A stretch of DNA of 64,000 bases from Pullichristensenella sp002068815 (GCA_040772885.1 JAXGXF010000001.1:248001-312000); one strand, 5' to 3'. Positions 18,921 to 27,670 are shown, counted from the first letter of the stretch. The notes: generated by a model not told the origin, from the letters alone. Made by a program: numbers and translations.

Positions 18921-20044
18921 AACAGATCGTAGAGTACCGCCATCGCGCCGGCGCGGACCGGGGCGGCGGTGCAGCCCATGATGACGTCCTTCAGCCGGAC
19001 GCGGACGCGTATGATCGCGCGCTCGTGCAAAAGCGGGTTCAGCCGGTTGAGTAGCGGCGCCGGGTATTTCTCGACGTCGCCGGTCAAAATGACCTGCTCG
19101 ATGTCGTAGAGGTTCACGGCGTTGACGAGCGCGCAGGCCAGATACTCCGCGGCGCGGTCGATGATCTCGTGCGCGGCGGGGTTCTTTTCGTCCCGCGCGA
19201 GCGCCTCCCACGACGGGTAATCCGTGCCCTCGAGCAGCGCCTGCGTGCTGACGTAGGTCTCGAGGCAGCCGATGTGCCCGCAGTTGCAGGGCCGCCCGTC
19301 GTGGCGGATCGACGTGTGGCCGAGCTCGCTGCCGAGGCCGTTCATGCCGCGGTAGAGCCGGTCCTGGATCATGACGCCCGAGCCGACGCCCTCCTCCATC
19401 AGCAGCAGCATGAAGCTCGAGACCTCGCGCGCCGCACCGAAGAACCGCTCCTCGAGCGCGCTCGCGTTCGTGTCCTTCTCGAGCATCGACTCCATGCCGG
19501 TCAGCGCCCGAATCCGCTCGCAGACGGGCAGGTTGTGCCACGCGGAGAAGTTCGGCGGGTTCAAAATCCTTCCGTCGAGGTAGTCGATCGGGCCCGGCGC
19601 GCTGACGCCGACGCCGAGTATGCGCCTGTCGTCGAGCGCGAGCGATTTCTTCTGGGCGGCGATGATCCCGGCGACCTCCCGAAGCACTTCCTCCGGCTCG
19701 CGACCCTTGATCGAGAGCGTCTGCTCGGCCTTCACGTTTCCGGACAGGTCGACGACGCCGACGTCGCACCGCTTGCGCTTGATGCTGACGCCGAACGCGT
19801 AGCGCGCGTCCGGCCGGATCGCCAACTGTATCCGCCTGCGCCCGCGCTCGCCGCGGTCGACGGCCCGAACCGGCTCGATCAGCCCCGTGCCGATCAGCTC
19901 GTCCACGATCTGCGTGACGGACGCGCGGGTCAGGCACGTCCTCTCCGACAGCTCGACGCGGGAAACCGGCCCCAGCCGGATCTGATTGAGGATCAACTTT
20001 CGGTTCGACGCGCGCATCACGGATGCGTTGGTCGCGCGCTTCAT
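18905..20044 (-). CDS. ROK-family transcriptional repressor (NagC/XylR type)
   Basis: 379 aa: N-terminal winged helix (about 8-70, with TRASVTQIVDELIGTGLIE) and a ROK sugar-binding domain with the intact zinc motif CNCGHIGC. Such proteins repress sugar uptake and catabolism genes until a sugar or sugar phosphate binds. The open frame continues upstream through the 74-bp repeats, but the ATG at 20044 begins the DNA-binding domain (MKRATNASVMRASNRKLI) and follows AAGGTG. Probable targets are the flanking sugar ABC operon, the ROK kinase and the HAD-kinase-isomerase operon (inference). Confidence 0.87.
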   Translation of the reverse strand: MKRATNASVMRASNRKLILNQIRLGPVSRVELSERTCLTRASVTQIVDELIGTGLIEPVRAVDRGERGRRRIQLAIRPDARYAFGVSIKRKRCDVGVVDLSGNVKAEQTLSIKGREPEEVLREVAGIIAAQKKSLALDDRRILGVGVSAPGPIDYLDGRILNPPNFSAWHNLPVCERIRALTGMESMLEKDTNASALEERFFGAAREVSSFMLLLMEEGVGSGVMIQDRLYRGMNGLGSELGHTSIRHDGRPCNCGHIGCLETYVSTQALLEGTDYPSWEALARDEKNPAAHEIIDRAAEYLACALVNAVNLYDIEQVILTGDVEKYPAPLLNRLNPLLHERAIIRVRVRLKDVIMGCTAAPVRAGAMAVLYDLFQDRA

Positions 20045-20060
20045 CCTGACACCTTCTCTC

Positions 20061-20275
20061 TCGATCGTCGGCGTGCGGCACCGTACCTCCGCCCGCCGAC
20101 ACGCAAAACCTGCGGTTTTGCTGATCCCTCTCCCTCGATCGTCGGCGTGCGGCACCGTACCTCCGCCCGCCGACACGCAAAACCTGCGGTTTTGCTGATC
20201 CCTCTCCCTTGATCGTCGGCGTGCGGCACCGCACCTCCGCCCGCCGACACGCAAAACCTGCGGTTTTGCTGATCC
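20061..20275. repeat. three tandem 74-bp repeats, each with two hairpins
   Basis: Units begin at 20061, 20135 and 20209; the third is slightly shorter and differs at a few bases. Each unit has hairpin A (GTCGGCG ... CGCCGAC, extended by GCGG/CCGC) and hairpin B, the 19-bp palindrome with arms GCAAAACC and GGTTTTGC (20103-20121, 20177-20195, 20251-20269). No T-run follows. The array lies between the ROK repressor start and the divergent operon promoter. It is not CRISPR-like: there are no unique spacers. Confidence 0.9.
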
Positions 20276-20348
20276 GACCTCATTGGAACATCATAGCACA
20301 AATCAACCCTTCTGAAAAGGGAAAACTTCCCGGTTTTTCAGGATCGCG

Positions 20349-20377
20349 TTGACAGGGCGGCGGAAAAGGCATATAAT
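20349..20377 (+). promoter_or_regulatory. consensus sigma-A promoter of the HAD-kinase-isomerase operon
   Basis: TTGACA (20349-20354), 17-bp spacer, TATAAT (20372-20377): a full consensus match. The candidate operator AATTAACAAAT (20384-20394) sits at the transcription start. Confidence 0.88.
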
Positions 20378-20415
20378 TAAGACAATTAACAAATATCTTG
20401 CTACCGGAGGATCGC

Positions 20416-21201
20416 ATGGAATTGCTGAACGCGCCCTTGGACCGGGGGCCGGTCAGGGCGGTGCTGTTTGACTTCGACGGCACGATTTCGACGCTGCGCC
20501 ACGGCTGGGAGGCCGTCATGAAGCCGCTGATGCTCGAGGTTCTCTCCCCCGCAGGCGGCCCGTTTGAGGAAATGGTCGATCGGTACATCGACGAATCCAC
20601 CGGCATACAGACGATCGCGCAGATGAAGTGGCTCTCCGAAACCGTCCGAAGGCTCGGCCTGCGCGCGGAGGACCCCTGGCACTACAAGGCGGAGTACAAC
20701 CGGCGATTGATGGAGACGGTCGGCGCGCGGCTCCGCTCGCTCGAGTCCGGCGTTCTCAACAGAGAGGATTGCCTGATCGCGGGCAGCGAGGCGTTTCTGC
20801 AATCGCTGCATGACCGCGGCGTGCGGCTCTATGTCGCCAGCGGGACCGACCATCCGGACGTCGTGCGCGAGGTCGCGGCGCTCGGGCTCGAGGGCTACTT
20901 CGATCTCGTCGCCGGCGCGCCTACCGGCAGCGAAAACTGCTCGAAGGAGGCCGTCATCGGCCGCCTGCTCCGGGACGAGGGGCTCACCGGCGGCGACTTC
21001 GCGGTGATTGGCGACGGCAAGGTCGAGATACGCCTCGGCCGTGAGGCCTGCGCGCGCACGGTCGGCTTGGCGACCGACGAGGCGAGGCGGTCCGGCGTCG
21101 ATCCCGTCAAGCGCGAGCGCCTCATCAAGGCCGGCGCGGACGCGATCGCGGGCGATTTTCTGGATTTGCGGGCATTGCTCGACTTTCTCGGGCTTCGGTA
21201 G
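20416..21201 (+). CDS. HAD-superfamily phosphatase
   Basis: 261 aa soluble HAD hydrolase: DFDGT (nucleophile Asp19, acid Asp21), VASGTD (motif II Ser/Thr), a following Lys region (SKEAVIG) and GDGKVEI as the fourth, metal-binding motif. A helical cap lies between motifs I and II, as in phosphoglycolate phosphatase relatives. ATG at 20416, 5 nt after CGGAGG. First of four closely spaced genes with a heptokinase-like kinase and a GmhA-like isomerase, so it may remove a phosphate from a seven-carbon or similar sugar phosphate (inference). Confidence 0.85.
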   Translation: MELLNAPLDRGPVRAVLFDFDGTISTLRHGWEAVMKPLMLEVLSPAGGPFEEMVDRYIDESTGIQTIAQMKWLSETVRRLGLRAEDPWHYKAEYNRRLMETVGARLRSLESGVLNREDCLIAGSEAFLQSLHDRGVRLYVASGTDHPDVVREVAALGLEGYFDLVAGAPTGSENCSKEAVIGRLLRDEGLTGGDFAVIGDGKVEIRLGREACARTVGLATDEARRSGVDPVKRERLIKAGADAIAGDFLDLRALLDFLGLR

Positions 21202-21214
21202 CGGAGGAAAACAC

Positions 21215-22177
21215 ATGGACAGAAGGAGCATGGCGCTCGATTTTTCCGGCATCCGGACGCTCTCGGCGACGGAGCGCGTCAACCTCGTGCGCATCGACAA
21301 CCTGAAGCGCCCCAGAATCTACGAGCCGCGGCCGTGGGGCGGCGCGGACTTCGACGAGCTCGTCCGCCGCATCCAAATGGCAAAGGGCGAGGGCCGCGAG
21401 ATCATCCTCTCGATGGGCGCGCACGTGATCAAGTGCGGGCTGTCGCCGTACCTGATCGAGCTGATGCGCGGCGGCTGGATCACGCACATCGCGGGCAACG
21501 GCGCTTCGAGCATACACGACTTCGAGCTCGCGTACCTCGGCGGCACCTCCGAGGACGTCCCGACCGCGATCGAGGACGGCACGTTCGGCATGTGGGAGGA
21601 GACCGGCCGCTGGATGAACGAGGCGATTCAAAATGGCGCAGCCGGCGGGCTCGGCTACGGCGAGGCGCTCGGGCGATACATCGACGAGCACCCCGACCGC
21701 TTCCCCCACCGCGCCGACTGCGTGCTGTATCAGGCGTATACGCTGGGAATCCCCGCGACCTACCACGTCGCGCTCGGCACCGACATCATCCACCAGCACC
21801 CGACCGTGGACTTCGCCGCGATCGGGGCCGCGAGCGGCGTCGATTTCCGCAAAATCTGCTATTCTGTGTCGCGGATGGACCGGGGAATCTACATGAACTT
21901 CGGCTCGGGCGTCATCGGCCCGGAGGTATTTTTGAAGGCGCTGTCGATCGCGCGGAACCTCGGGTACCCGACGTACGACATCACGACCGCGAACTTCGAC
22001 CTGATCGACCTCGGCGACTACCGCCGCAAGCTCGGCTACGGCGACCCGCAGTACTACTACCGCCCGCGCAAGAACATCGTCAACCGCCCGGTCAGCCGCG
22101 GGGGGATGGGCTGGCACTTCACGGGCGACCATCAGGACACGATCCCGGCGCTCTACAACCTGCTGACGAAGGGGTGA
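21215..22177 (+). CDS. conserved protein of unknown function in heptose-like cluster
   Basis: 320 aa, soluble, GGAGG 7 nt upstream. I do not recognise a characterised family. Conserved-looking blocks include ILSMGAHVIKCGLSPYLIEL, IAGNGASSIHDFELA, GTFGMWEETG and HVALGTDIIHQHP; the glycine-rich GNGASS loop after a beta-strand suggests a Rossmann-like nucleotide-binding site. A remote link to the deoxyhypusine-synthase-like NAD-binding fold is possible but unproven. I recall similar proteins next to heptose kinase and isomerase genes in other bacteria. Tight spacing (13 nt after the HAD gene, 5 nt before the kinase) says it works in the same pathway. Confidence 0.7.
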   Translation: MDRRSMALDFSGIRTLSATERVNLVRIDNLKRPRIYEPRPWGGADFDELVRRIQMAKGEGREIILSMGAHVIKCGLSPYLIELMRGGWITHIAGNGASSIHDFELAYLGGTSEDVPTAIEDGTFGMWEETGRWMNEAIQNGAAGGLGYGEALGRYIDEHPDRFPHRADCVLYQAYTLGIPATYHVALGTDIIHQHPTVDFAAIGAASGVDFRKICYSVSRMDRGIYMNFGSGVIGPEVFLKALSIARNLGYPTYDITTANFDLIDLGDYRRKLGYGDPQYYYRPRKNIVNRPVSRGGMGWHFTGDHQDTIPALYNLLTKG

Positions 22178-22182
22178 CGCAC

Positions 22183-23214
22183 ATGCTGACGGACATCAAA
22201 CCCCTCGCGCGCGATCGGCTCGAGGCGCTCTTGTCCGCCGTCGACCGGGCGGACGTCGCGCTGATCGGCGACCTGTGCCTCGACGCCTACTGGGAGGCGG
22301 ACATGAAATTGAGCCGGCTCTCGCGCGAGACGCCGCACTATCCGCTGCCGATCGTCGAGGAGCGGCACGCGCCGGGCGGCGCGGGCAACGTCGCGTGCAA
22401 TCTTGCGGCGTTAAAACCCCGGAGCCTGTCGGCGGTCGGCGTCGTGGGCCTCGATTGGCGCGGCGACCTGCTCGTTCGGTCGCTCGAGGCGCGCGGCGTC
22501 GGCTGCGGCCTCGTCGTCCGGAGTCCGGAGGTCCCGACGAACGCCTACATAAAGCCGCTGCGCCGCGGCGTCTCCGAGGTCGTCTACGAGGACCCGCGGC
22601 TCGACTTCGAGAACCGCGCGCCGCTGCCGGCGGAATGCGAAAGCCGCGTGCTCAATGCGCTCGGGGAGGCCGCGGCCCGGGCAAACGTCGTCTGCGTCAG
22701 CGACCAGATGCGCTTCGGCTGCGCGACCGAGGCGGTGCGCGACCGGCTGTCGGAGCTTGGGCGGACGGGCAAGACCGTGATCGTCGACAGCCGCGACCGC
22801 GCGCACCTGTACCATAACGTCACCGTCAAGCCGAACGAGATCGAGGCCTCGCGCGCGTTCTCCGACGGCCGGCCGCTCGACATGGATGCGTTGATTTCAC
22901 TCGCTGCGGAACTGTATCGGCGAAACGGGCGGCTCGCGCTGATCACGCTGGGCGACAGGGGCTCCCTGATCGCGGACGGGAGCGGCGTCTCGCACTGTCC
23001 GGCGTGCAGGGTCGAGCCGCCGATCGACTTCTGCGGCGCGGGCGACTCGTTCCTCGCGGCGCTCGCGTGCATGCTCTCCATCGGGGCGTCGCCCGCCGAG
23101 GCCGCGCAGGTCGCGACGCTTTCCGCCGCCGTCTGCATCAAAAAGATCGGAACGACCGGCACCGCCGCGCGCGAGGAGATTCTCGAGGCGTGGGACATGT
23201 ATTGGAAGGAGTAG
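22183..23214 (+). CDS. PfkB-family kinase, RfaE/HldE kinase-domain type
   Basis: 343 aa ribokinase-fold kinase. The N-terminal region GDLCLDAYW and GGAGNVACNLAAL matches heptose-7-phosphate kinases (HldE N-domain), and the C-terminal anion hole/catalytic motif reads DFCGAGDS. There is no nucleotidyltransferase domain after it, so this is the kinase half only. ATG at 22183, 5 nt after the previous stop. With the GmhA-like isomerase and HAD phosphatase it could make or break a phosphorylated heptose. The true substrate could be another sugar acid or ketose. Confidence 0.85.
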   Translation: MLTDIKPLARDRLEALLSAVDRADVALIGDLCLDAYWEADMKLSRLSRETPHYPLPIVEERHAPGGAGNVACNLAALKPRSLSAVGVVGLDWRGDLLVRSLEARGVGCGLVVRSPEVPTNAYIKPLRRGVSEVVYEDPRLDFENRAPLPAECESRVLNALGEAAARANVVCVSDQMRFGCATEAVRDRLSELGRTGKTVIVDSRDRAHLYHNVTVKPNEIEASRAFSDGRPLDMDALISLAAELYRRNGRLALITLGDRGSLIADGSGVSHCPACRVEPPIDFCGAGDSFLAALACMLSIGASPAEAAQVATLSAAVCIKKIGTTGTAAREEILEAWDMYWKE

Positions 23215-23219
23215 GATCC

Positions 23220-23771
23220 ATGCGGGAACAGCTTGACAGGGCGGTTGATCTGCTGATTGCGTGCTTCCGGAGCGGCAACAAGCTGCTCGTCTGCGGAAAC
23301 GGCGGCAGCGCCGCCGACAGCGCGCACATCGTCGGCGAGTTCGTCAAGGGATTTTTGAAAAAGCGTCCGCTTCCGGAGGAATGGAGCGCGGCGCTCGGCG
23401 GCGCAAATCTTCAGATGGGCCTGCCCGCGATCGACCTGACCGCGCAGGGGGCCGTGATCTCCGCGATACTCAACGACCTAGGCGGCGAGTGCGTATACGC
23501 GCAGCAGGTGCTCGCGTACGCGAATCCCGGCGACGTGCTCATCGGCCTGTCGACCTCCGGAAACGCGAAGAACGTCGAGCTCGCGATGCGCGCCGCGAAA
23601 CTCAGGGGCGCGGCGTGCATAGGCATGACCGGGCTCGGCGGCGGCAGGCTCGGGGCGCTCTCGGACATCCTGATCGAGGCGCCGGAGGCGGAGACCTATC
23701 GGGTGCAGGAAATCCACCTCCGGCTCTACCACGAGCTCTGCGCGCGCGTCGAGGCGGCGCTCTTCCCGTAG
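23220..23771 (+). CDS. SIS-domain sugar isomerase, GmhA-like
   Basis: 183 aa, close to GmhA length. CGNGGSAADSAHIVGEF is the sugar-phosphate-binding signature of sedoheptulose-7-phosphate isomerases, followed by GLSTSGNAKNV. It converts a ketose phosphate to the aldose phosphate in the family. ATG at 23220, 5 nt after the kinase stop behind AAGGAG. Last of the four-gene operon; a GC-rich hairpin follows at 23831. Confidence 0.85.
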   Translation: MREQLDRAVDLLIACFRSGNKLLVCGNGGSAADSAHIVGEFVKGFLKKRPLPEEWSAALGGANLQMGLPAIDLTAQGAVISAILNDLGGECVYAQQVLAYANPGDVLIGLSTSGNAKNVELAMRAAKLRGAACIGMTGLGGGRLGALSDILIEAPEAETYRVQEIHLRLYHELCARVEAALFP

Positions 23772-23830
23772 AACCGCCATCTCGCATCGATCGACCGGCC
23801 CCTTTCGCCGATCAAAGAATTGCATCACGG

Positions 23831-23852
23831 CCGCCCGCCCCCGGGCGGGCGG
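23831..23852 (+). terminator. GC-rich hairpin after the isomerase gene
   Basis: CCGCCCG / CGGGCGG stem with a C4 loop; no T-run follows, so it may be a pause or decay barrier rather than a true terminator. No gene in 23772-23958. Confidence 0.4.
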
Positions 23853-23958
23853 GGGAAATGTGCGCAGATTTCGAATCTATATGGAATATTGACTTCCCAT
23901 AATGCGACGCATTTGATAAAATCAATGTGATAGCGTCAAAACGAAAGGGGAACATTCC

Positions 23959-25320
23959 ATGCAGCCGGTGGAAATCATCAGTCTGGTGCTGTTCGTGGTC
24001 ATGTATGGACTCATGCTCGGGGTATCGAAATACCGCCCGTTCTTCTCCTGCGGGGCCGCGCTGCTGTTCATCCTGATGGGCCAGATCCCCTCGCTGGGAT
24101 TCTCCTTTCAGCCGAAGGACGCTGTCGCGGCGATCGACTGGAACGTGCTCATGATGATCGCCGGGACGATGGGCACGGTGTTCCTGTTCATCGACTCGAA
24201 GATGCCCAACCGCATGAGCGACGCCATCATCGCGAGGATGCCGAACGTCATGTGGATGACGGTGGCCATCTCGCTGTTCGCGGGCTTCGTGTCCGCGTTC
24301 GTCGACAACGTCGCGACCGTCCTGATGATCGCGCCGGTCGCGCTCGCGATCTGCAAGAAGCTCGGCATCTCGCCCGTGCCCGCGATCATCTGCATCGCGA
24401 TCTCGAGCAATTTGCAGGGCGCGGCGACGCTCGTGGGCGACACGACGAGCATATTGCTCGCGAAGGCCGCAAAGCTCGACTTCGCGGACTTCTTCGTGGA
24501 TTCCGGGCGCGTCGGCATGTTCTGGGTCGTGCAGGCGGGCGCGCTGCTCTCCGGGCTCGTGATCGCCTTCATGTTCCGCAAGGAGAAGAAGCCCATCAAC
24601 ACCGAGGACCGCACGCCGGTCGAGGACGAGGTGCCCGGCATGCTGCTGCTTTTGACGGTGCTCACGCTGATCGCCGCCTCGTTCATCCCCTACAAGGACA
24701 CCGCGGCCCCCGGGCAACTCTACAAGCCCGACATCACAAACGGCATCATCTGCGTCGGCTATTTCGCGATCGGCCTGGTCTACGAGGCCGGCTTTCAGAA
24801 CAAGGGCGCGCTCGTCAAGACGTCGATCAAGGAGCTCGATTACTTCACGCTGTTCCTGCTCGCCGGGCTGTTCATCGTGATCGGGGCCGTCGAGAGGGCG
24901 GGCCTGATCCGGCGCATCGGCGAGGTCATCGCCGGCATCGGCGGCGACGGCAGCCGCGGGAGCATCTTCCTGATCTACACGGTCATCGTGTGGATGAGCG
25001 TGATCTTCTCCGCGTTCATCGACAACATCCCCTACACCGCCACGATGCTCCCGGTCGTCGCCTCGGTCGCGGCGTCGCTGAGCAAGGGCGGCGTGCAGGT
25101 CGACCCGAAGCTGTTCTACTACGGCCTGCTCTGCGGCGCGACGCTCGGCGGAAACCTCACCCCCATCGGCGCGAGCGCGAACATCGCCGGGCTCGGCATA
25201 TTGCGCAAGGACGGCCACGAGGTGTCCAGCGGCGCCTTCATGCGCTATTCCGTGCCGTTTACGCTGATCGCGGTCACGTCCGGCTATATTTTGCTCTGGC
25301 TCATCTGGGCGCCGAAGTAG
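23959..25320 (+). CDS. ArsB/NhaD-like ion transporter (IT superfamily, SLC13/CitM-related)
   Basis: 453 aa, about 10-11 membrane segments. Two family repeats are visible: FVDNVATVLMIAPVA in the first half and FIDNIPYTATMLPVV in the second, with GGNLTPIGASANIAG near the end. These are the paired re-entrant motifs of the ArsB/NhaD/CitM superfamily. The transported ion (arsenite, sodium, citrate or a dicarboxylate) cannot be decided. No ArsA or ArsR gene is nearby, which weakens an arsenite role. AAAGGGG lies 8 nt before the ATG. Own terminator at 25346. Confidence 0.85.
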   Translation: MQPVEIISLVLFVVMYGLMLGVSKYRPFFSCGAALLFILMGQIPSLGFSFQPKDAVAAIDWNVLMMIAGTMGTVFLFIDSKMPNRMSDAIIARMPNVMWMTVAISLFAGFVSAFVDNVATVLMIAPVALAICKKLGISPVPAIICIAISSNLQGAATLVGDTTSILLAKAAKLDFADFFVDSGRVGMFWVVQAGALLSGLVIAFMFRKEKKPINTEDRTPVEDEVPGMLLLLTVLTLIAASFIPYKDTAAPGQLYKPDITNGIICVGYFAIGLVYEAGFQNKGALVKTSIKELDYFTLFLLAGLFIVIGAVERAGLIRRIGEVIAGIGGDGSRGSIFLIYTVIVWMSVIFSAFIDNIPYTATMLPVVASVAASLSKGGVQVDPKLFYYGLLCGATLGGNLTPIGASANIAGLGILRKDGHEVSSGAFMRYSVPFTLIAVTSGYILLWLIWAPK

Positions 25321-25345
25321 AGGAATCGCCTCTTGAATCGCAAGG

Positions 25346-25368
25346 CCGTCGGGAAACCGGCGGTTTTT
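25346..25368 (+). terminator. rho-independent terminator of the ion transporter gene
   Basis: 7-bp stem (one G-T pair) closed by a GAAA tetraloop and followed by TTTTT. Confidence 0.85.
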
Positions 25369-25460
25369 GTCTTGAGAATATTCACGGTTCGTTCATCGGT
25401 CGACCACGCGCGGCACACATCCGCGGGATATAATGCGTCCGAATCGTATGGAGGTGGAAA

Positions 25461-27623
25461 ATGATGCGAAGGATCGTATCGGCAATTCTCATCGGAATCA
25501 TGGCCCTGTCGCTGCTCCCCGCCGCGGGTTTGGCGGAGGAGGACGCATATTCGCGGGAATACATCGAGCGCGCGCTGAACCTCGCGAACAACCCGGATCA
25601 GGAGTGGAGCTACGACGCAGGCGCGGACGCGTGGGTGCTGTCGGCCGTGTCCGCCGTCGCGCATCCGGAGCTTCCGGATCAGCAGGGCGTGTCCGTCAGC
25701 GCGCCGGGCGCGTATGTAATCGGCATCGACGCGGACGGCGACGGCGCGGCGGATGTCGCGGCCGAGACGTACGAATCCGCCGTCAAGGGCTCGCTCGTGA
25801 TCGACCATGACGCCCAGGTCGTCAGCACGAACGGCCAGACCTACACGGCGGACACGGCCCCGGTCATATTCACGACCGGCGCGGCCGGGTACGGCTCGCA
25901 GAGCAACTCCCCCGCCTCGACGTCCTACGCAAAGGAGGGCTATATCGCCGTCTCCTGCGGCAACCGCGGCAAGCAGGACGCGGTGAAGGACGAGGCCGGC
26001 AACGTGCTCTATTACACCGGCGACGCTCCCTCGTGCCTCGCGGATCAGAAGGCGGCGGCGCGCTTCGTGAAGTACAACATGCTGCTCGGGAACCTGCCCG
26101 GCAGCGCCGACCACTTCGTCTCGACGGGCGGCTCCGGCGGCGCGGCGCACGCGGCGATGTTTGCGGCGACCTCGAACAACCCGGACTTCTACGACTACCA
26201 GATCGAGGTCGGGACCGTCGGCGTGTACAGGCTGGACGACGGCAGCTACTCCACCGCGGTGGCGATCGACGGGGCCGAGGTCGAAATCTCCGACGGCGCG
26301 TGGGGGTCGATCGCCTACAGCGCGATCACGCCGCTCTGCGAGGCGGATGCGGCGCAGGCGTTCGAGTACTACATGGACACGACGTACGAGTTCAACACGC
26401 CGTTCCAGGAGCAGCTCGCCCGGTACCTGTCGGACGCGTACATGGACTACATCAACGCGCAGAACCTGTCGGTCGAGGAGGCGGACGCCGGCTTCGACCT
26501 GAACGCCGACGGGGACACGGACGACGCGGTTGCGCTCTCGATCTCCTGCGATCCGGAGGCGCATCCGGAGACGAACGGCTACTACGGCACGTACCTCGAC
26601 CTGTACCTCGCGGAGTTCCGGGAGAACCTGCAGTGGTATCTCGACAACCTCGACTATGCGGAGGGCTGGACGTGGTTCGGCGCGGACGGCAATGCGATGG
26701 CCGACGAGGCCGTCGCGGCCATGACCTCCGGGGAGAGGGCGCAGGCGTTCCTCGAGGGCCGCTACGCGAAGCCCGCCTCGGCGGGCGGCGGGCCGGGCGG
26801 CGGCAATCCCCCGGACGGGTCCAAGATGGGCGGCACGCCCCCCGAGGGCATGGCGGGCGGCCCGGACTTCCGGCAGGCGCAGTTCGGCGAGGGCATACGC
26901 GGCGGCGGCCCGGGCATGGGAACGACGGCGGCGTCCGGAAGCGGCGCGGATTCGGCGAACTACGGGAGCTTCGCGGAGATGGCGGCGGCCTACGCGTCCG
27001 ACATCGCGGAGATCGAGGCGGGCGACGAATACGGGAAGAACATCGTCTCGCTGTACAATCCTCTGAACTACATCGGGAGCGAGGGCACCGACGACCCCGC
27101 CTGGACGCGGATCGTGATGGGCGCGGTCGAGGGCGACATGCCGATGATGGCGTCGCTGAACCTCGAGATCGCCTGGCTGAACGCCGGCGTCGATTGCGAG
27201 ATCGAGTGGCAGTGGGACGGCGGCCACGTGCCCTCCGAGGTTCTGGGCGGCTCGCTCGCGCTGTACGTCGACGAGATGTACGGAAAATATGTCGGCGGAA
27301 TCGAGATCGCCAGGCCGGAGGCGGCAGGGCAAGCGCAGAACGGCGATGCGGCGGAGGCGACCGGGAGGGATATCAGCGGTTGGGTAAGCGCCGAAGACCC
27401 GTCGAGCGTCTCCTTTACCCTCGCCGACGTCCTCGCGTACCGAAACGGCGGCGCGACGAAGGTCGTCCCCGGATTCGACACGATCGACTACGGGCAGGAG
27501 GACTACGTCTTCGGAAGCGCCGAGGCCGACGCGCGCCACTGGGATGTCCTCGTGAACGCCATCTTCCAGAATCCGGAGTGCGCGGAGGTGCTCGCACCCC
27601 TGTTCAACGCGGGCGCGGACTGA
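25461..27623 (+). CDS. secreted tannase-like alpha/beta-hydrolase esterase
   Basis: 720 aa with a type I signal peptide (ends GLAEED, about residue 26). The core looks like bacterial tannase/feruloyl-esterase-type hydrolases: YAKEGYIAVSCGNRGKQ, nucleophile elbow STGGSGGAAH (Ser225, 26133-26135), an Asp in GAVEGDMPMMAS and a His in WDGGHVPSE near the C-terminus, in the tannase order Ser-Asp-His. Large inserts include an EF-hand-like DLNADGDTDD loop and a Gly/Pro-rich stretch (about 440-480). It would act outside the cell on plant aromatic esters. The Ser elbow lacks the common GTSAGG form, so substrate is unsure. GGAGGTG precedes the ATG; a TATAAT lies at 25429-25434 without a clear -35. Confidence 0.65.
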   Translation: MMRRIVSAILIGIMALSLLPAAGLAEEDAYSREYIERALNLANNPDQEWSYDAGADAWVLSAVSAVAHPELPDQQGVSVSAPGAYVIGIDADGDGAADVAAETYESAVKGSLVIDHDAQVVSTNGQTYTADTAPVIFTTGAAGYGSQSNSPASTSYAKEGYIAVSCGNRGKQDAVKDEAGNVLYYTGDAPSCLADQKAAARFVKYNMLLGNLPGSADHFVSTGGSGGAAHAAMFAATSNNPDFYDYQIEVGTVGVYRLDDGSYSTAVAIDGAEVEISDGAWGSIAYSAITPLCEADAAQAFEYYMDTTYEFNTPFQEQLARYLSDAYMDYINAQNLSVEEADAGFDLNADGDTDDAVALSISCDPEAHPETNGYYGTYLDLYLAEFRENLQWYLDNLDYAEGWTWFGADGNAMADEAVAAMTSGERAQAFLEGRYAKPASAGGGPGGGNPPDGSKMGGTPPEGMAGGPDFRQAQFGEGIRGGGPGMGTTAASGSGADSANYGSFAEMAAAYASDIAEIEAGDEYGKNIVSLYNPLNYIGSEGTDDPAWTRIVMGAVEGDMPMMASLNLEIAWLNAGVDCEIEWQWDGGHVPSEVLGGSLALYVDEMYGKYVGGIEIARPEAAGQAQNGDAAEATGRDISGWVSAEDPSSVSFTLADVLAYRNGGATKVVPGFDTIDYGQEDYVFGSAEADARHWDVLVNAIFQNPECAEVLAPLFNAGAD

Positions 27624-27644
27624 GCATCCCAAATCAGAACCGAC

Positions 27645-27670
27645 GGCCGTCCCGCGCTCGCGGGGCGGCC
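27645..27670 (+). terminator. hairpin after the tannase-like gene
   Basis: 11-bp stem GGCCGTCCCGC / GCGGGGCGGCC with a GCTC loop (one G-T pair). It abuts the TTGACA of the next promoter, so the T-run is poor. Confidence 0.5.

Noticed and set aside
20061..20275. Possible CRISPR array
   Set aside because: Units of 74 bp are fully repeated with no unique spacers, and no cas genes are present.
23889..23922. Promoter before the ion transporter (TTGACT with downstream AT-rich -10)
   Set aside because: No hexamer at 16-18 bp spacing is close to TATAAT; the better ones need a spacer of 20 bp or more.
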